This document shows positions 1-12,400 of a stretch of DNA of 64,000 nucleotides, piece by piece (position 1 is the stretch's first letter; each line of letters begins with the position of its first letter). The notes beneath the pieces were generated by a model. That model saw nothing but the letters and a program-made list of their open reading frames with translations. It was not told where the DNA came from and ran no database searches. The translations under genes were made by a program, and so were the position numbers. Source of the DNA: Clavaria fumosa (taxonomy: Eukaryota; Basidiomycota; Agaricomycetes; Agaricales; Clavariaceae); assembly GCA_951802425.1 (NCBI GenBank), contig OX637794.1:1922001-1986000 (forward strand), written 5' to 3'.

Positions 1-225
1 TGGCCCAAACACATCTGTTGAGGGTTTGGGAGAGTCATGGGTCCTTGTTGAAGGCATGTATTTATGTCATTCTCTTTTATTTCCTCTTTTTGACCACTTT
101 TTGTCTTTGTAATTGGGCGCTTTTTTGGCCTTTTTGAGCAGGAGACACTTGTTCTCTTGGCTCAAACACATCTGTTGAGGGTTTGAGAGACTCCTGGGCT
201 CAGGCTGAAGGTGTGTCCATTGTGT
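1..225. repeat. 157-bp direct repeat at window start
   Basis: The text CAAACACATCTGTTGAGGGT occurs near position 5 and again near 162, each preceded by TGGCYC and followed by diverged but alignable sequence, giving a direct repeat with a period of 157 bp. It lies upstream of the Helitron gene and has a similar AT-rich composition. I see no coding function; it may be subterminal Helitron sequence or flanking DNA. Confidence 0.6.
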
Positions 226-439
226 TATCTCCCTCTGTCTCACATTTCTGACACCTAATATTCTGGCAGAAGCTTATTCTCCTTTTGATGTGAGGACAAA
301 AGTTATGGGTTCTGAAGGACAAAAAGGTGCAGTTTCTACATTAGTTTCAGATCATGATTTCACTCTGTTTTGTTTAGATTGTTTTTGGAATGCATGCTAT
401 CATCTGATTGATGCATTCCATAGGGTGTGTTATAATTTT

Positions 440-720
440 CCTGCTGCTGCACCCCAGGAATATTTGGCATGTTATCCATCTCCCAGTTCTGTGCCCTGGG
501 ATTATTTGGTGTGTTATATTTCTCCCAGTTCTGCGCCCTGGGTGGTGTGTTATAATTTGCCCAGTTCTGTACCCTGGGTGGCATGTTATAATTCTCCCAG
601 TACTGCACCCTGGGATGATTTGGCATATTATATTTCACCCAGTTCTGTGCCATGGGTTGATTTGGCATGTTATACCTCTCCCAGATCTGTGCCATGGGAT
701 TTTTTGGCATATGACATTGT
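440..720. repeat. Minisatellite with about 33-45 bp units
   Basis: About seven imperfect units share a core resembling CCCAGTTCTGTGCCCTGGG plus GATTTGGCATGTTATA. Unit length alternates between about 33 and 45 bp, always a multiple of three, so long open frames appear on both strands: YxSPSSVPW repeats forward and QNWxxYNMPN repeats in reverse. Openness in several frames at once is a by-product of the repeat and not evidence of a gene, although a repetitive protein from one strand cannot be excluded. Confidence 0.75.
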
Positions 721-935
721 GCCCCACCATTATATGGTGTCTTATTATTTTCCTGCTGTGACACAGGATTATATGATGTCTTATTACTTTCCTGGTGCTG
801 AGCCACAGGATTGTATGATGTCTTATTACTTTCCCAGTGCTATGCCACAGGGTTGGATGTCTCATGCACACAGTCCTGCTTATGAGGACAGCAAACCAAG
901 AAAAATGCTATATAGCCACAGTGGTCTAGGAGGCT

Positions 936-1198
936 CAGTCAAATTTGACTTTTTTTTGGTATTGTCATGTCTCCAGAAAGTGTCAGTTGCTCAGACTGCT
1001 GTTGCAAAGAAGTCTGTTCAGGAAATATGATTTTCTCTATCTTGTTCACAAACTGCTGATTGGATTCTACATAACACAAAAAAAGTCCTCTAAGCCTCCC
1101 TGTAAGCCATCCACACTGCAATTTTTACACTCTGGGTTGTCATTCTACAACAAGTATAACTTTTGTTACATTGGTGGAGGATTGTCTGATTTCACCTA
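936..1198 (+). pseudogene. Helitron gene, segment upstream of the DDE transposon
   Basis: This frame is open up to the TA duplicated by the DDE transposon. Skipping the transposon, it continues in the same frame into the segment starting at 4236 (residues GGLSDFTY then QELESYL). The true start and any upstream introns are not resolved; a stop lies just before 936. Only the last 100 bases or so are convincing as coding, on the basis of the seamless junction. Confidence 0.45.
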
Positions 1199-1226
1199 CA
1201 GTTGGGGACAAACAAACACAGTAAAC
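1199..1226 (+). repeat. Left terminal inverted repeat of the DDE transposon
   Basis: The first 21 bases match the inverted right end perfectly, and 27 of the first 28 match. The outside dinucleotide is TA. Confidence 0.93.
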
Positions 1227-1581
1227 TTTACAACCTAATTTTTCTGATGGCCACAAAGTTGCAGCACACATGAAACATAGTCGCAAAGGGCTTTAGGAAT
1301 ATTTTGATTAAATCTGTACAAGCCGATTTTGTTCAAAAGCAATTTTCAAACTTTTGGCCTCAAAAATTGGCCAACCCACAAAAAAAAAGCGTAAAAATAA
1401 AGGAAAATGTGGAAAATATGCAGAATTTGATTCTGAGCTCGATCGTGGCCCCTAAGCTTTTTGGCCACTCGAAACTATTGTGAAAAAAAAAGAAAAAAAC
1501 AACCATACCCCCATGGCCCGCGGTCGACCATGAAAGCGCATCTGAAATACTACCGGGCTTCAGAAAGGGCGCCAACACCTT

Positions 1582-4035
1582 TTGGTTCCAGCATCAAACT
1601 CAGAGAACAGCACCCCCATATCTCGGTCACCCAGCCCAGACAAGAGTGATGTAGAACCGGTTATGGATCAGGATGGTCTGAGGTTGAACCCTGAGACAAC
1701 TGGGGCATCAGATTCAGAAGGCGGCGAAAAACTGGCCCCATGGGAGGACCTGGACGACGAGGAGGCATTTGAAACCATCCTCGATATCCATACCAGGTGT
1801 GGTGATGACAAAGAATGGGTCCCTGATTCAGAATATCAAAAGCGCAAGAAAAGAGTAACAGAACGACGTGCATGATTTTGCCCATGATCCGTCTGTCTTA
1901 GATATCTGAACATGACCTATAGCACACCCCACACAATATAAACGAGGCCCAGATGTCGGGAGCAAGTCAGCGCGAACACAAAGGTGGTATCAGAAGCTAT
2001 TGGCAAATCAGTCTCGACTCGATGATATGGGGTTTGTGCACACCCAAAAAAGACCTGCCATGTCAGAAGCAGAACCAGCAGGGACCCAGCCACCATTGGA
2101 TGCACCTGATCCGAGCTCTGACGAGGGCAGAGATGAGCCTGTTGGCTCTGCTCATGGTGACAACGGAGAAGTAGACGACCCTGGAAATGCGAATGAGGAT
2201 GGTGACCCTGGAAATGCAAGTGAGGATGACAGCGAACTCGATGATCAAGAGGCTTGGGAAGATGAACTCAGGGAGAGTATCTGTGGTTCAAGTGAAATTC
2301 GGAGCTGGGCTGACCTGCGAGAGCGCATCAATCAAGAACTGAAAACAAAGCACAAGACTCTATCGCTCACACAGACCAACCAGCTTATGCTTCTCCGCAG
2401 CTTTGCAAATCTTCGACTCAAGGGCTTTAAATGTATTCCGGCCAGCCTAGAGATCGCTCAACAATGGCATGAAGGCGAGGGCACATATTTTGCCTGCCGC
2501 CTCCGCACACTGGCACGACATTATCAGTTATTTGAACGATTGCCAGCTGAGAATCGTGGAGGGAGAAGAAGTTCACGATCTCTGCTATTTGATGAGACGG
2601 TACAACTCACTGCTCGCAATTGGCTCACGACGCGGCCATCTGGTCAAATCACCCCCCGCTTGTTTTGCCAAGCCCTGAATAGCTCCATCCTCCCTGACCT
2701 CGGTATCATGTTAAAAACACCTTTATGTGTTCGAACGGCTCGAAGGTGGCTTGTAAAACTGGGATGGCACCACACCATATTGCGAAAGGGTGTGTATATG
2801 GATGGCCACAAGCGGCCAGATGTTATCAAGTACCGTTCCAAGGTTTTCCTTCCTGCAATGGCATGTTTCGAGGCCCGTATGGTGCACTATGAAGGCCCTG
2901 AACTGAAACGGGTTGAGCCGGTGTTGGGAGATGGAGAGAAGCAGGTAATTGCATTGTTTCATGACGAGAGCTCTTTCCATGCAAATGAATACAAGCGGTC
3001 AGCCTGGTGAGATTTGCAGATTTACTTAATGATATCTGTTGCTAATCTGTTGATCTCAGGCTCCGAAAGGATGAGACTGTTTTACAGAAGAAGGGTCGAG
3101 GTCGTCTGATCCATGTTTCCGACTTCATAAATGAGGAAACCGGACGCTTGACTGTCTGTGACGAAAATGGTGCCATCACACATGATGCTCGTCAAGTCAT
3201 TTATCCTGGGTCAAACGGTGATCCATGGTGGGATACAGAACAGCTCTTGGTCCAAGTCAAGCGAGCAATCAAAATATTTGACTCAGCTCATCCTAACTGC
3301 ATTGCCTTGTTCATCTTTGACCAGTCCTCGGCTCATGCATCCCTTCCACCCGATGCCCTCAAAGCTTTCGAGATGAATAAGAGCAACGGGGGAAAGCAAC
3401 ACAAACAGCATGACACCACCATTCCAATGTCAAACCCGACAGTCAGCTTGCGAGGCAAACAACAGAAGATGACAACTGCGGACGGCCAAGCCAAAGGGCT
3501 ACAACAAGTGCTCCTCGAGCGGGGCTTTGATGTACAAGGAATGCACGCGAAATGCTCACCTGTCTGTCCCTTTGAGAATGAGCAGTGCTACATGGCCCGT
3601 CTGCTCAGCAAGCAGGATGACTTTCGAGACCAACCGTCTATGCTGGAGACATTGATCAAAAAATCTGGCCACGAGTGCATTTTTCTGCCCAAATTTCACT
3701 GCGAACTCAACCCAATTGAGATGGTGAGCAACTTTGTGCTCTCTTTGTGCATGTCCTCAAGTATAGCTTGCCTATAGTATTGGGGATGGTCCAAGTATCG
3801 GTACCGGGAGGTGCCCAAGAGGACTTTTGCAGAAGCCAAAGAAGCGGCATTTGCTGCTCTCAATGCATGCCCAATCGAGGTGATCAGACGGTTCATAAAT
3901 CGGTCATGGCGTTTTATGAGTGCATACAGGCGTGGTCTCATGGGAAAAGCTGCCACTTGGGCTGTTTGTAAACAGAAACAACACCGGCAGGTATCTGAGC
4001 GAGCTATGATGGCCATAGAGTCAATTCTGAACTAA
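1582..4035 (+). CDS. DDE superfamily transposase, four exons
   Basis: Exons 1582-1867, 1923-3006, 3060-3723 and 3778-4035 join in frame through GT-AG introns of 55, 53 and 54 bp and give about 763 residues. The first 100 residues are acidic and low in complexity. The catalytic triad is visible as HDESSFHANEY (first D), FIFDQSSAHA (second D) and ELNPIEMYWGWSKYR (E, split by the third intron right after NPIEM). The enzyme would bind the TIRs and cut and paste the element in the nucleus. The start is uncertain: an upstream ATG at 1513 (MARGRP) is in frame but followed by a stop at 1531, so the original N-terminus may be damaged or have another exon. No other disabling change is seen. Confidence 0.85.
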
Positions 4036-4205
4036 TCTTGAAGACCTTTGCCGCGAAAAAGTTGCGAATTTTTGGTCAAAATTTTTGGCCAACCTAAAAA
4101 AGCGTGGGAAAAATCAGAAAAAATCTGTTTTCGACGTTTCCCACCTCGCCCGTTTCATTTCTGGCATTTGTTTAGGCTCAAATGGACTAAATCCCGCAGA
4201 AAAAA

Positions 4206-4233
4206 ATTTACCGTGTTTGTTTGTCCCCAACTG
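4206..4233 (-). repeat. Right terminal inverted repeat of the DDE transposon
   Basis: Inverted complement of the left end, with a single mismatch in 28 bases, directly followed by the TA duplication at 4234-4235. Confidence 0.93.
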
Positions 4234-4235
4234 TA

Positions 4236-5213
4236 CCAAGAACTTGAATCATATTTGACAGAAAATGGCACTCATACAATCAGTTCTGCTTACAGATTTA
4301 AGGACCACATGCCAATTTCCAAACTGAACAGTATTGACATGACTGAGGATACAGTATTATGTACAATCCCCATTCACTTGATGGTAAGCAAATTGTCCAA
4401 ATCTGAGCTCAGAAAGATAACAGACTGCCATGGAATTTACTGTCATTCAAAAATGAGACTTTCAGGAATACAGAGGATGCTGGCTGATCACATGTGCTCC
4501 AATTGTCAAGATCACATTACAATTTTTGAGAAAGTTAACAATGCAAAACAGAGGAAAGCTGTTAATATGAAAGCAGTGAAGAAATATCAGTCCAAGAAAG
4601 GTCAAGGATATAAGAAAGCACATCTTGCTGCAGTCAAATTAGACCAAGAGAAGCAAGGAGAGAAATTCAAGATAGCCAATCTGGTGGCAGCCAAAAAATA
4701 TCAGGATACTCAAGGGGAAGCACACAAAATAGTCAATCTGCTATCTGTTAAAAAGTACCAGAGCAAGAATGCAGAGAAATACAGATTGTCCAACTTGGAA
4801 GCTGTTAACAAACATCAGGTTTCAAAAAGATTGCCTGCATTTCCTCCTCCTATTCCAACATCTGAACTACAGCACAAGATTATATCTGGTGCTTGTGAAC
4901 AGATGTCTCCTAGCAACTTTTCTGAATCTGGATGTGCAGTTTGTGGAAGACTAACCATGTGTATAAACTTGTTGAACCTGTCAAAACTGAAGCTGGACTT
5001 AACTATCTTGACAAAGCCAAGTGTTACACAGAAGGAACGTTTAGCCCCCAGTGATGCAATCCAGGGTATAGAAGGTCCTATATTAGATGAAGGTCTTGAC
5101 AAAATAGCATCACTTGTTAAAGGAAAAATCCCTAAAATGGCACTGGCCAATGGCAAATGGATAGGCAAAGTTCCAAAGGAGTTAGCAGACTTGTCATTCA
5201 CAGAGCAGCTCAT
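4236..5213 (+). pseudogene. Helitron gene, middle segment between the two insertions
   Basis: This open segment encodes a lysine-rich repeat region (four copies of a roughly 18-residue unit around VKKYQSK, 4555-4815), a small cysteine motif CAVCGRL, and the block DLSFTEQL that commonly precedes the replicase region in fungal Helitron proteins. The frame runs into the solo LTR at 5214. Skipping the LTR and one CTCAT copy, it continues in frame at 6446. In the present sequence a ribosome would run into the LTR and stop at 5242-5244. Confidence 0.75.
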
Positions 5214-6440
5214 TGTTACGTGCGTGCTCGGAGGGTCGGGGTGAAGTCCAGTTGAAGTTCGGAGTTCGGGTCTGGGATGTCCAGAATGTCTGGGAGTGGA
5301 CTTCGGGGTTCGGATGGGACTTTGGTGAACGTATTGAAACGACGCCCTTCCTGGGTCCTGGGTGTCCCATATTTCGGAGCTACAGGATTCGGGATCTTGG
5401 GTCCGGTGCTCGGAGGAGAAGTCCGGGTTGGACTTGACCATATTCGAGATGAGGGACAAACGGGAGGGTGGGGATGGAGTTCGGATGGAGTTCAGATTCA
5501 ACGAGTGACTAAGTAGAGGAGACAGAGGCCGGAGTTCCAGAGTTCGGAGATGGCTTCCGGAGGTCGGACGGAGTGTGTGGGTTGTCGGGGACAGATTTTG
5601 ACTTGGTCCGGAGTTGGTCCGGAGTTGGTCGGGGGTCAGTCGGGAATTAGCACAACTGGCTTAGGAGACAGAGGATGAGGGTCGGATTAGACATGATACA
5701 AATTACAAGGTGGCGGGCGGAAAGGACGGAGGTGCGGAGATAGACGGAGGGACGGGAGACAGGGGTCGGACAGGGTACGGGTACGGAGGTATGGGTATAG
5801 AGGGGGTGCGAGGGTGTATGAGGGAGGTATCCGGACTGCAGAATACTCTACGAAGTAGGTAGGTATATATACTATGAGTCCGGGGCATTTCCAGCAACCC
5901 GGAGTATTGACGGTAGCTACGGAGAATGTCCCAGAGATATGTTGTGGGACTTACTACAGAACAATGGAATAACAACAGGGATCAGTTTCCTGATCCTGGA
6001 GTCAGACGCTACTACCATCAGGTTGGTAACTACACTGCCAAGCAACTGCGTGGATTGTCCGGTTTCCACGCTCGGAGTTCGTTGCTGGTGGAGTAACCAC
6101 AGATGTCAGTTCACGACAGTTGGGAAGTTGGGTTCAGGATTCGGAGATCAGGATCAGGAATCGGGATAGGGATTGGGACAGCCTCTTGGGGAACTATCCC
6201 CGGGTGTGGGTTTGGTGCCTGCCCCACATGTGGGGCAGGTACCCTCAGATGCTGAGGCACCAGAGCGGGAGTTCGGAGGTCTGGGTCCGGAGTTCGGAGG
6301 TCGGGTCCGGAGATTGGAAGTCGGGGTCCGGAGACCCGAAGTCGGGGGCGGGAGATGGGAGTCGAGGCTGGAGATAGGAAGTCCGGGACCGGAGATGGTG
6401 TTTCTGGTCCGGACCCGAAGGGAGTGGCATGGACGTGACA
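5214..6440 (-). mobile_element. Solo LTR, 1,227 bp, minus orientation
   Basis: On the plus strand it begins TGTTACGTGCG and ends GGACGTGACA, so it has imperfect TGT(C/T)ACGT terminal repeats. It is flanked by a perfect 5-bp duplication CTCAT (5209-5213 and 6441-6445). On the minus strand a TATA-like tract lies at about 5864-5875, as expected of an LTR promoter. It has no coding capacity; the long proline/serine-rich open frames are products of its GGAGTTCGG-like repetitive composition. No related internal region is present in the window, so the parent family is unknown. Confidence 0.88.
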
Positions 6441-6443
6441 CTC

Positions 6444-9400
6444 ATGGTCTCTCGTGTTCGTCATAATCGATGTATTATCAAAGTCTCTTCTGGTATGCAT
6501 AAAATGAAAGCAAATGCAATTTCCTTTGCTAATCCCATCCCAAAAGTCTATGATGTTTTACCACCACCAATGGAAGAATTGGATGAGGTCTTAGCATTTA
6601 TCTATACAGGACCTTGTCAGCCAACTAAAGCAGATTTGGAAAGGACTCCACTTTTAGTTAGGAAGGACAAAGTGAGATCTGCATTAGAGTGGCTTAAACT
6701 CAATCATCCTGACTATTATGACCTAGAAATTTCTCTGAGAAATCTTGACAAATATCCTGATAATGGACCTCCAGTTGTGATTGAGTATCATGAGTCATTT
6801 ACAAACAAAGCTCCTGAAGCAACAGCCACTTATGACAATGAATTGGAGGATGGTACTGAAACAGGTAAATGCCCATTTGTTGTTCATGGACTTACAGGAG
6901 AAGAGTATGGTAACAAAACAGCCAAGGTTTTGAAAGCCATTGCACTCAGGCATTTGACTAGCAACAAAGGTATACTTGCAATTGGGCATAAAGAACAACC
7001 AGAGTCAATTTATGGAAATCCACAGCTATTTCCTCAAATGATGCCTTGGCTGTTTCCATATGGGCTTGGTGGGATTGGAAATGCATTACAAGAAGGTCAT
7101 ATATCAGACATTGCACACAAAAGACATTTGCTCCTGTATCATGATAAAAGATTCCAGAAGGACCCATATTTTCCTTTGATTGCTTTCAACCATGAACAAA
7201 TAAAGCAAGGCACAACTGGTGGTTATCTTCTTGCAGAGAAATCAAAGTTTGAAGATATTTCTAAATGGCTTATGGAAGTTGACTTGCATACACTTGACAG
7301 GCTCATAAAGAAGATGGAAGATGGTGAAAAATTCATGCCTGAAACAGATGAAGAGAAAAACAGCTTCCAGCTGATTAGAGATTTGGACCATGCTGGTGGA
7401 TGTGTTAATGGATCAATTACCAGCAAGAAGTACATGCGCAATGAGATTTGGGCACTGACTTCATTCTTGGGTGCACCTTCATGGTTTATCACATTTGCAC
7501 CAGCAGACAATAAGCATCCAATATCATTGTACTTTGCTAACAAGGAAGAAACATTTAGTCCTGTCTTGAGAGATTATGGTGAGAGATACAGGTTGATAGC
7601 TCAGAATCTAGTAGCTGGAGCCAGGTTCTTCCATTTCATGTGTGAAATGTTTATCAAGCATGTACTTGGTGTTGGCACAGATCATCCTGGCATCTATGGT
7701 GAAACAGGTGGCTTTTATGGCACAGTTGAGCAACAAGGTAGACTTACATTACATTTGCATTTACTTTTGTGGATCAGAGGATCACTGTCACCACAGGAAA
7801 TCAGAGACAAGATTATGGATCCTAACTCAGATTTTCAGAGAAAATTGGTTGAGTATCTTGAAAGTGTGCATGTTGGTGAATTTTTGACAGGAAGCATGGA
7901 TGAGGTTGAGGCTCAGATTGAGTCTAATAAGTGGGACAGAAACTATAAAGACCCTGTGCAGACTCTTCCTGAGGCTCCTCCTCCTCTGTGTAACACTCCT
8001 GGTGATAACTGTGAGCAATGCAGTGACCTTAAAGACTGGTGGTCCCAATTTAAGTATACAGTAGATGATATCATCTTTAAATCAAATGTTCACAACTGCA
8101 GAAGAAATCAAACAACTGGAGAGAAGTCAAATAAAAAGGACAAACCTACCTGCATCAATAAACATGGAAACTGTAAAGCCAGATTTCCCAGGGAAGTGTT
8201 TAAGCAGACAGAGGTTGACCCTAAGACTAGAGCATTGAATACCAAAAAGGGTGAACCATGGATCAATACTTTGACACCAGTTGTCACATATCTGCTCAGA
8301 TGCAACACAGATGTTACTAGTCTTCTCTCTGGAACAGCAATTAAGGCTGTAATAGCATATGTATCAGATTATGTAACCAAGCCTGGCCTGAAAACATACA
8401 GTATATTTGATACAATCCAAAGTGTATTCAGGCGAAATTCTGTGATGCTGGGAGGTTCAATTAGTCGCAAAGAGAAGGCCAGAAAACTGGTAATTCAAAT
8501 TATCAATAGTCTGACAGCAAAGATGGAGATTGGTGGACCAATGTCTTCACTATATCTACTTGGGAATCCTGACCACTATACCAGTCACAACTTTGTCCCT
8601 TTATTTTGGAAAAATTATGTCAGAGAGGTCATGAAGGCCTGGAAATCAGCTGAAGACATGGGTGTGGACCAATCAGATAAAGTGCTAGTGCACAAAAGTA
8701 AAGACCAAACAACCTATGTGGGCTATTCATCAGTACATGACTACATATATAGACCAGAGGTGCACAGTGACAAAACACTTTATGAATGGACACAAATGGC
8801 TAAAAAAATCAAGAGACCATTTAAATTTAAACAGGTAAAGGTCAGTGATTCTGATGCTGAAAATGGTGCTCAAGTGGAAACAGCCTTGATGCAAAAGCTG
8901 ACACTGTCAGAACCACAAAGTGACTGTGACTATGATGACTCTACCAGTGATGTCTCTGTCTCTGATTTTGATTTTGATAACAATCATTTCCACAGTGATC
9001 ATGTTGTAGAGACTAACCCAGGTCAACAATTTCTTAGGGAGCATCCACTTTATGAAACACATGTCATTCAATACAACTCCAGAAAGGATGTCACTGTTCC
9101 TAACTTTGTGGGTGGATCACTGCCAAGAAGGGACTTTGGGGACAGAGAGTACTACTGCATTACCATGTTGACTTTGTTTAAGCCTTGGAGAAGTGGCAAA
9201 GATTTGAAAAATGAAATTGACACATGGGATGAGACATTTACAAATCATAGCTTCACTACACATCAACTCAAACTCATGGACAATTTCAATATCAGATATG
9301 AGTGCAATGATGCCAGAGATGACTTTTCCACTCAGTTAAAGAAGGGCACAGAGTTGGGAGGCATTTTCCCATCATGGTTGACCACCACTGCTGTTGAAAA

Positions 9401-12400
9401 TATTGATGAAGGTAACTGTGGTGATGACTTTGGCAATGGTGAGGGTGATAATGATGAAGACTATGGTATCAATAAGTACACAACACCTGGACCATGTGAA
9501 ATTTGTGTTGACCCAATCCAGCCCAAAGTTGTACAATCAAGCCATGCTTGGAAAACAGCAGTGCAGGAACAGAGACAGAAGGTCCTTGAAGACAGAAGCA
9601 AGCATCACAGCTTAAGTGACCAAAAAGGACTTTCTGAATTTACAGATCCCAATGCCAATGATGTCAGAATTGTAGACCAGTCTTACCTGACCAAAAACTT
9701 CAAGGCCAAGTCCAACTCTTCACAAATATTCATTGATCAAACTGTAACAAGTTTCAATTTAAAAAATGCTGAGCAAGAAAGAGCATTCAGAATCATTGCC
9801 AATCATGCTTCAACACCTCAATGTGAGCAGTTGAATATGTATCTGGGTGGTATGGGAGGCACAGGAAAATCTCAAGTCATTAAGGCACTCATGTCATTTT
9901 TCAAGCACAGAAATGAGTCTCATAGATTTGTTGTACTTGCACCAACTGGAACTGCTGCAGCTCTTCTTGGTGGCTCAACATATCATTCATTTCTTGGAAT
10001 AAGATCAGGCAATACTAGTGCAAAAAATGCAAGTGTAACTATTTCTCAGCTCAGAGGAAGAGTTGAAGGTGTTGACTATATATTTTTGGATGAACTTTCA
10101 ATGCTGTCCTGCCATGATATGTATAAAATTAGCTCTCAGCTTGCCAAGGCCATGAATGTCTCTCACTTGCCATTTGGTGGACTTAACATGATATTCTCAG
10201 GTGATTTTGCTCAGCTACCTCCTGTTGGTGGTGCATCTCTATATAGTGGTGGTGTAGGAACACAACCTGACTCTGGACTAAGACCACATCTTCAGGAATC
10301 TGCAATTGGAAAGGCTTTGTGGCATCAAGTGACTACAGTTGTCATCTTGAGAGAGAACATGAGACAAAAGACACAGACTCCAGAAGATAAGGCATTAAGA
10401 ACTGCATTGGTTAATATGAGATATGGTGCCTGTACACCTGAAGACATTAAATTTTTGAGATCAAGGATTGCTGGAATACAGGCTGGGCAGCCCAAAGTAT
10501 CATCAAAGTACTTCAGGAATGTGGCAATAATATGTGGAATTCATACCCAAAAAGACATGATTAATCAGCTTGGATGTCAAAGATTTGCAGATGAAACAGG
10601 CCAAAAACTCACCAATTTTTACTCCATTGATAGATGGGCTCAAGATTCTGATCAAGTCAACAGAAGTAAAGGAAAGGCAAAGTCATCTTCTAGACTCAGA
10701 CATACATCCAATGACATTAACTTTGATGATCAGCTGGAAATCTGGAAAGTTCGCCCTGGAGCAACTGAGCATTTTCCAGGCAAGTTATCTCTTTGCATAG
10801 GCATGCCTATAATGATTAGAAATAATGATGCTACTGAACTTTGCATCACAAAGGGCCAGGAAGGATTTGTAGCTGGTTGGCAATCAACAGTGGGTCCACA
10901 TGGCAAGCAAGTGCTTGACACTCTATTTATCAGGCTAGATAATCCCCCTTTGACTGTCAACATTTCTGGATTACCTGAAAATGTGGTTCCAATTGTAAAG
11001 AGTAAGAAAACCATTCAATGCACTTTTCCAAGTGACTTGAGAGCATCTATTGAGAGACAACAAGTCTGGGCACTTCCAAACTTTGCAATGACTGCCCATG
11101 CTTCTCAGGGAAAGACCAGACCATACAATGTTGTCCATCTGAACAGTTGCAGCAATCATATGGCATATTACACTGCATTGTCTCGCAGTGCTAGTGCAGG
11201 AGGTACCATAATCATACAAGGGTTTGACCCTAGAGTAATTACAAAAGGGTGCTCTGGCTATCTCAGACAGGAATTTAGAGAACTAGAACTTCTTGATGAG
11301 ATTACCAGACTCAGGTATGAAGAAAGGCTTCCTGAGAATATTCAGGGTAGTACAAGAAGTGCAATTCTTCAGTTGTTTCAACAGTGGAAAGGCACAGACT
11401 ATGTTCCAGCCAAAATGGATGGGCTACTCAGATGGTCAGCTAAGGATCCCCTTGTATTAGACTCAGCAATAGATAGTCCATGGCAGATCATAGACAAGCA
11501 CAAAGGCAGCACTGGATCACCTTTGAGGAAGGACAACACATCATATGTACCTGCAAAAGGTAGTCAGGCTTTGAAGAGACAACAAATGCATGCTTTTGAT
11601 GATGTTGATGATGATTCAACTTCAAAAAAGCAAAAGATATCTGCATCATCATCTGCTATAAATAATATTGAAGGGCCAACTGGGCTTATTTGGGATGGAG
11701 ATAACTATAGCTGTGCATATGACTCACTCCTTGTGATTTTATATCATATTTGGACTAAGGATCCTGAAGCCTGGTCAAGACACTTCAGAAACTTTGGAAA
11801 TCACTACCTTACTGCTCTGGATAGAGGATTCAAACAGCATCTGGAGGGTTCAGTGTCTCTTGAAAAAGTCAGGGATGATATTAGATTTGCACTTCATTCT
11901 GCAGATCCAATAGCTTATCCCACAGGCCCCAGAGGTGCAAGTGTAGGCAGATTGGCCTTTGACATGCTCAAAACTAATGATGTTGTTGCATCTTCTCAAA
12001 TTGTTTGTTCTAATTGCACTTATAAAGAACCTGAACAGGAACATATACTTGGCTATGTGATGTCACCAGCTGAATCCACCCAGAGCAGTCAATCAACATC
12101 TCAGTGGATAAATAACTTGGGTCATGATGTTGCAAAATCCTGTCCAGAGTGCATGTGTGAGATGAACAAAATCATATGTCACAATGAACCACCCAAGTTA
12201 TTAATGCTAGAATATCCTGAAAGCAGCATAGAAACCAATCCAAGAATCAAATATGATACTGATGGAGGTGAAGTTTATCTCAATCTTAAGGGGATTGTTT
12301 ATCTTGGAAGCTTTCATTTCACATCTAGATTGATTGAGAGTGATGGAACAATTTGGTACCATGATGGAAGGACAACTGGAGCACTATGTGAACCAGATGG

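Larger units (their letters stand above)
1199..4233 (+). mobile_element. Complete DDE-type DNA transposon with TA duplication
   Basis: The 3,035-bp element starts with CAGTTGGGGACAAACAAACA and ends with the inverted complement of it. TA is present on both sides (1197-1198 and 4234-4235). It carries one spliced transposase gene (1582-4035). TIR form and TA target choice fit the IS630/Tc1/mariner superfamily in the broad sense; related fungal clades such as Zator-like elements are possible. It sits inside the Helitron gene, and its excision with one TA would restore that frame. Confidence 0.92.

Noticed and set aside
450..720. CRISPR-like array
   Set aside because: Units are adjacent, diverged and have no regular spacers; the genome is eukaryotic.
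5214..6440. Reading the G-rich insertion in the Helitron as an intron
   Set aside because: It has a perfect CTCAT duplication, TGT...ACA ends and an internal TATA tract, which fit a solo LTR; at 1.2 kb it is also far longer than the introns seen here.
6120..6500. Several overlapping proline/serine-rich open frames in the solo LTR
   Set aside because: They come from GGAGTTCGG-like repeats in LTR sequence and stay open in many frames at once.
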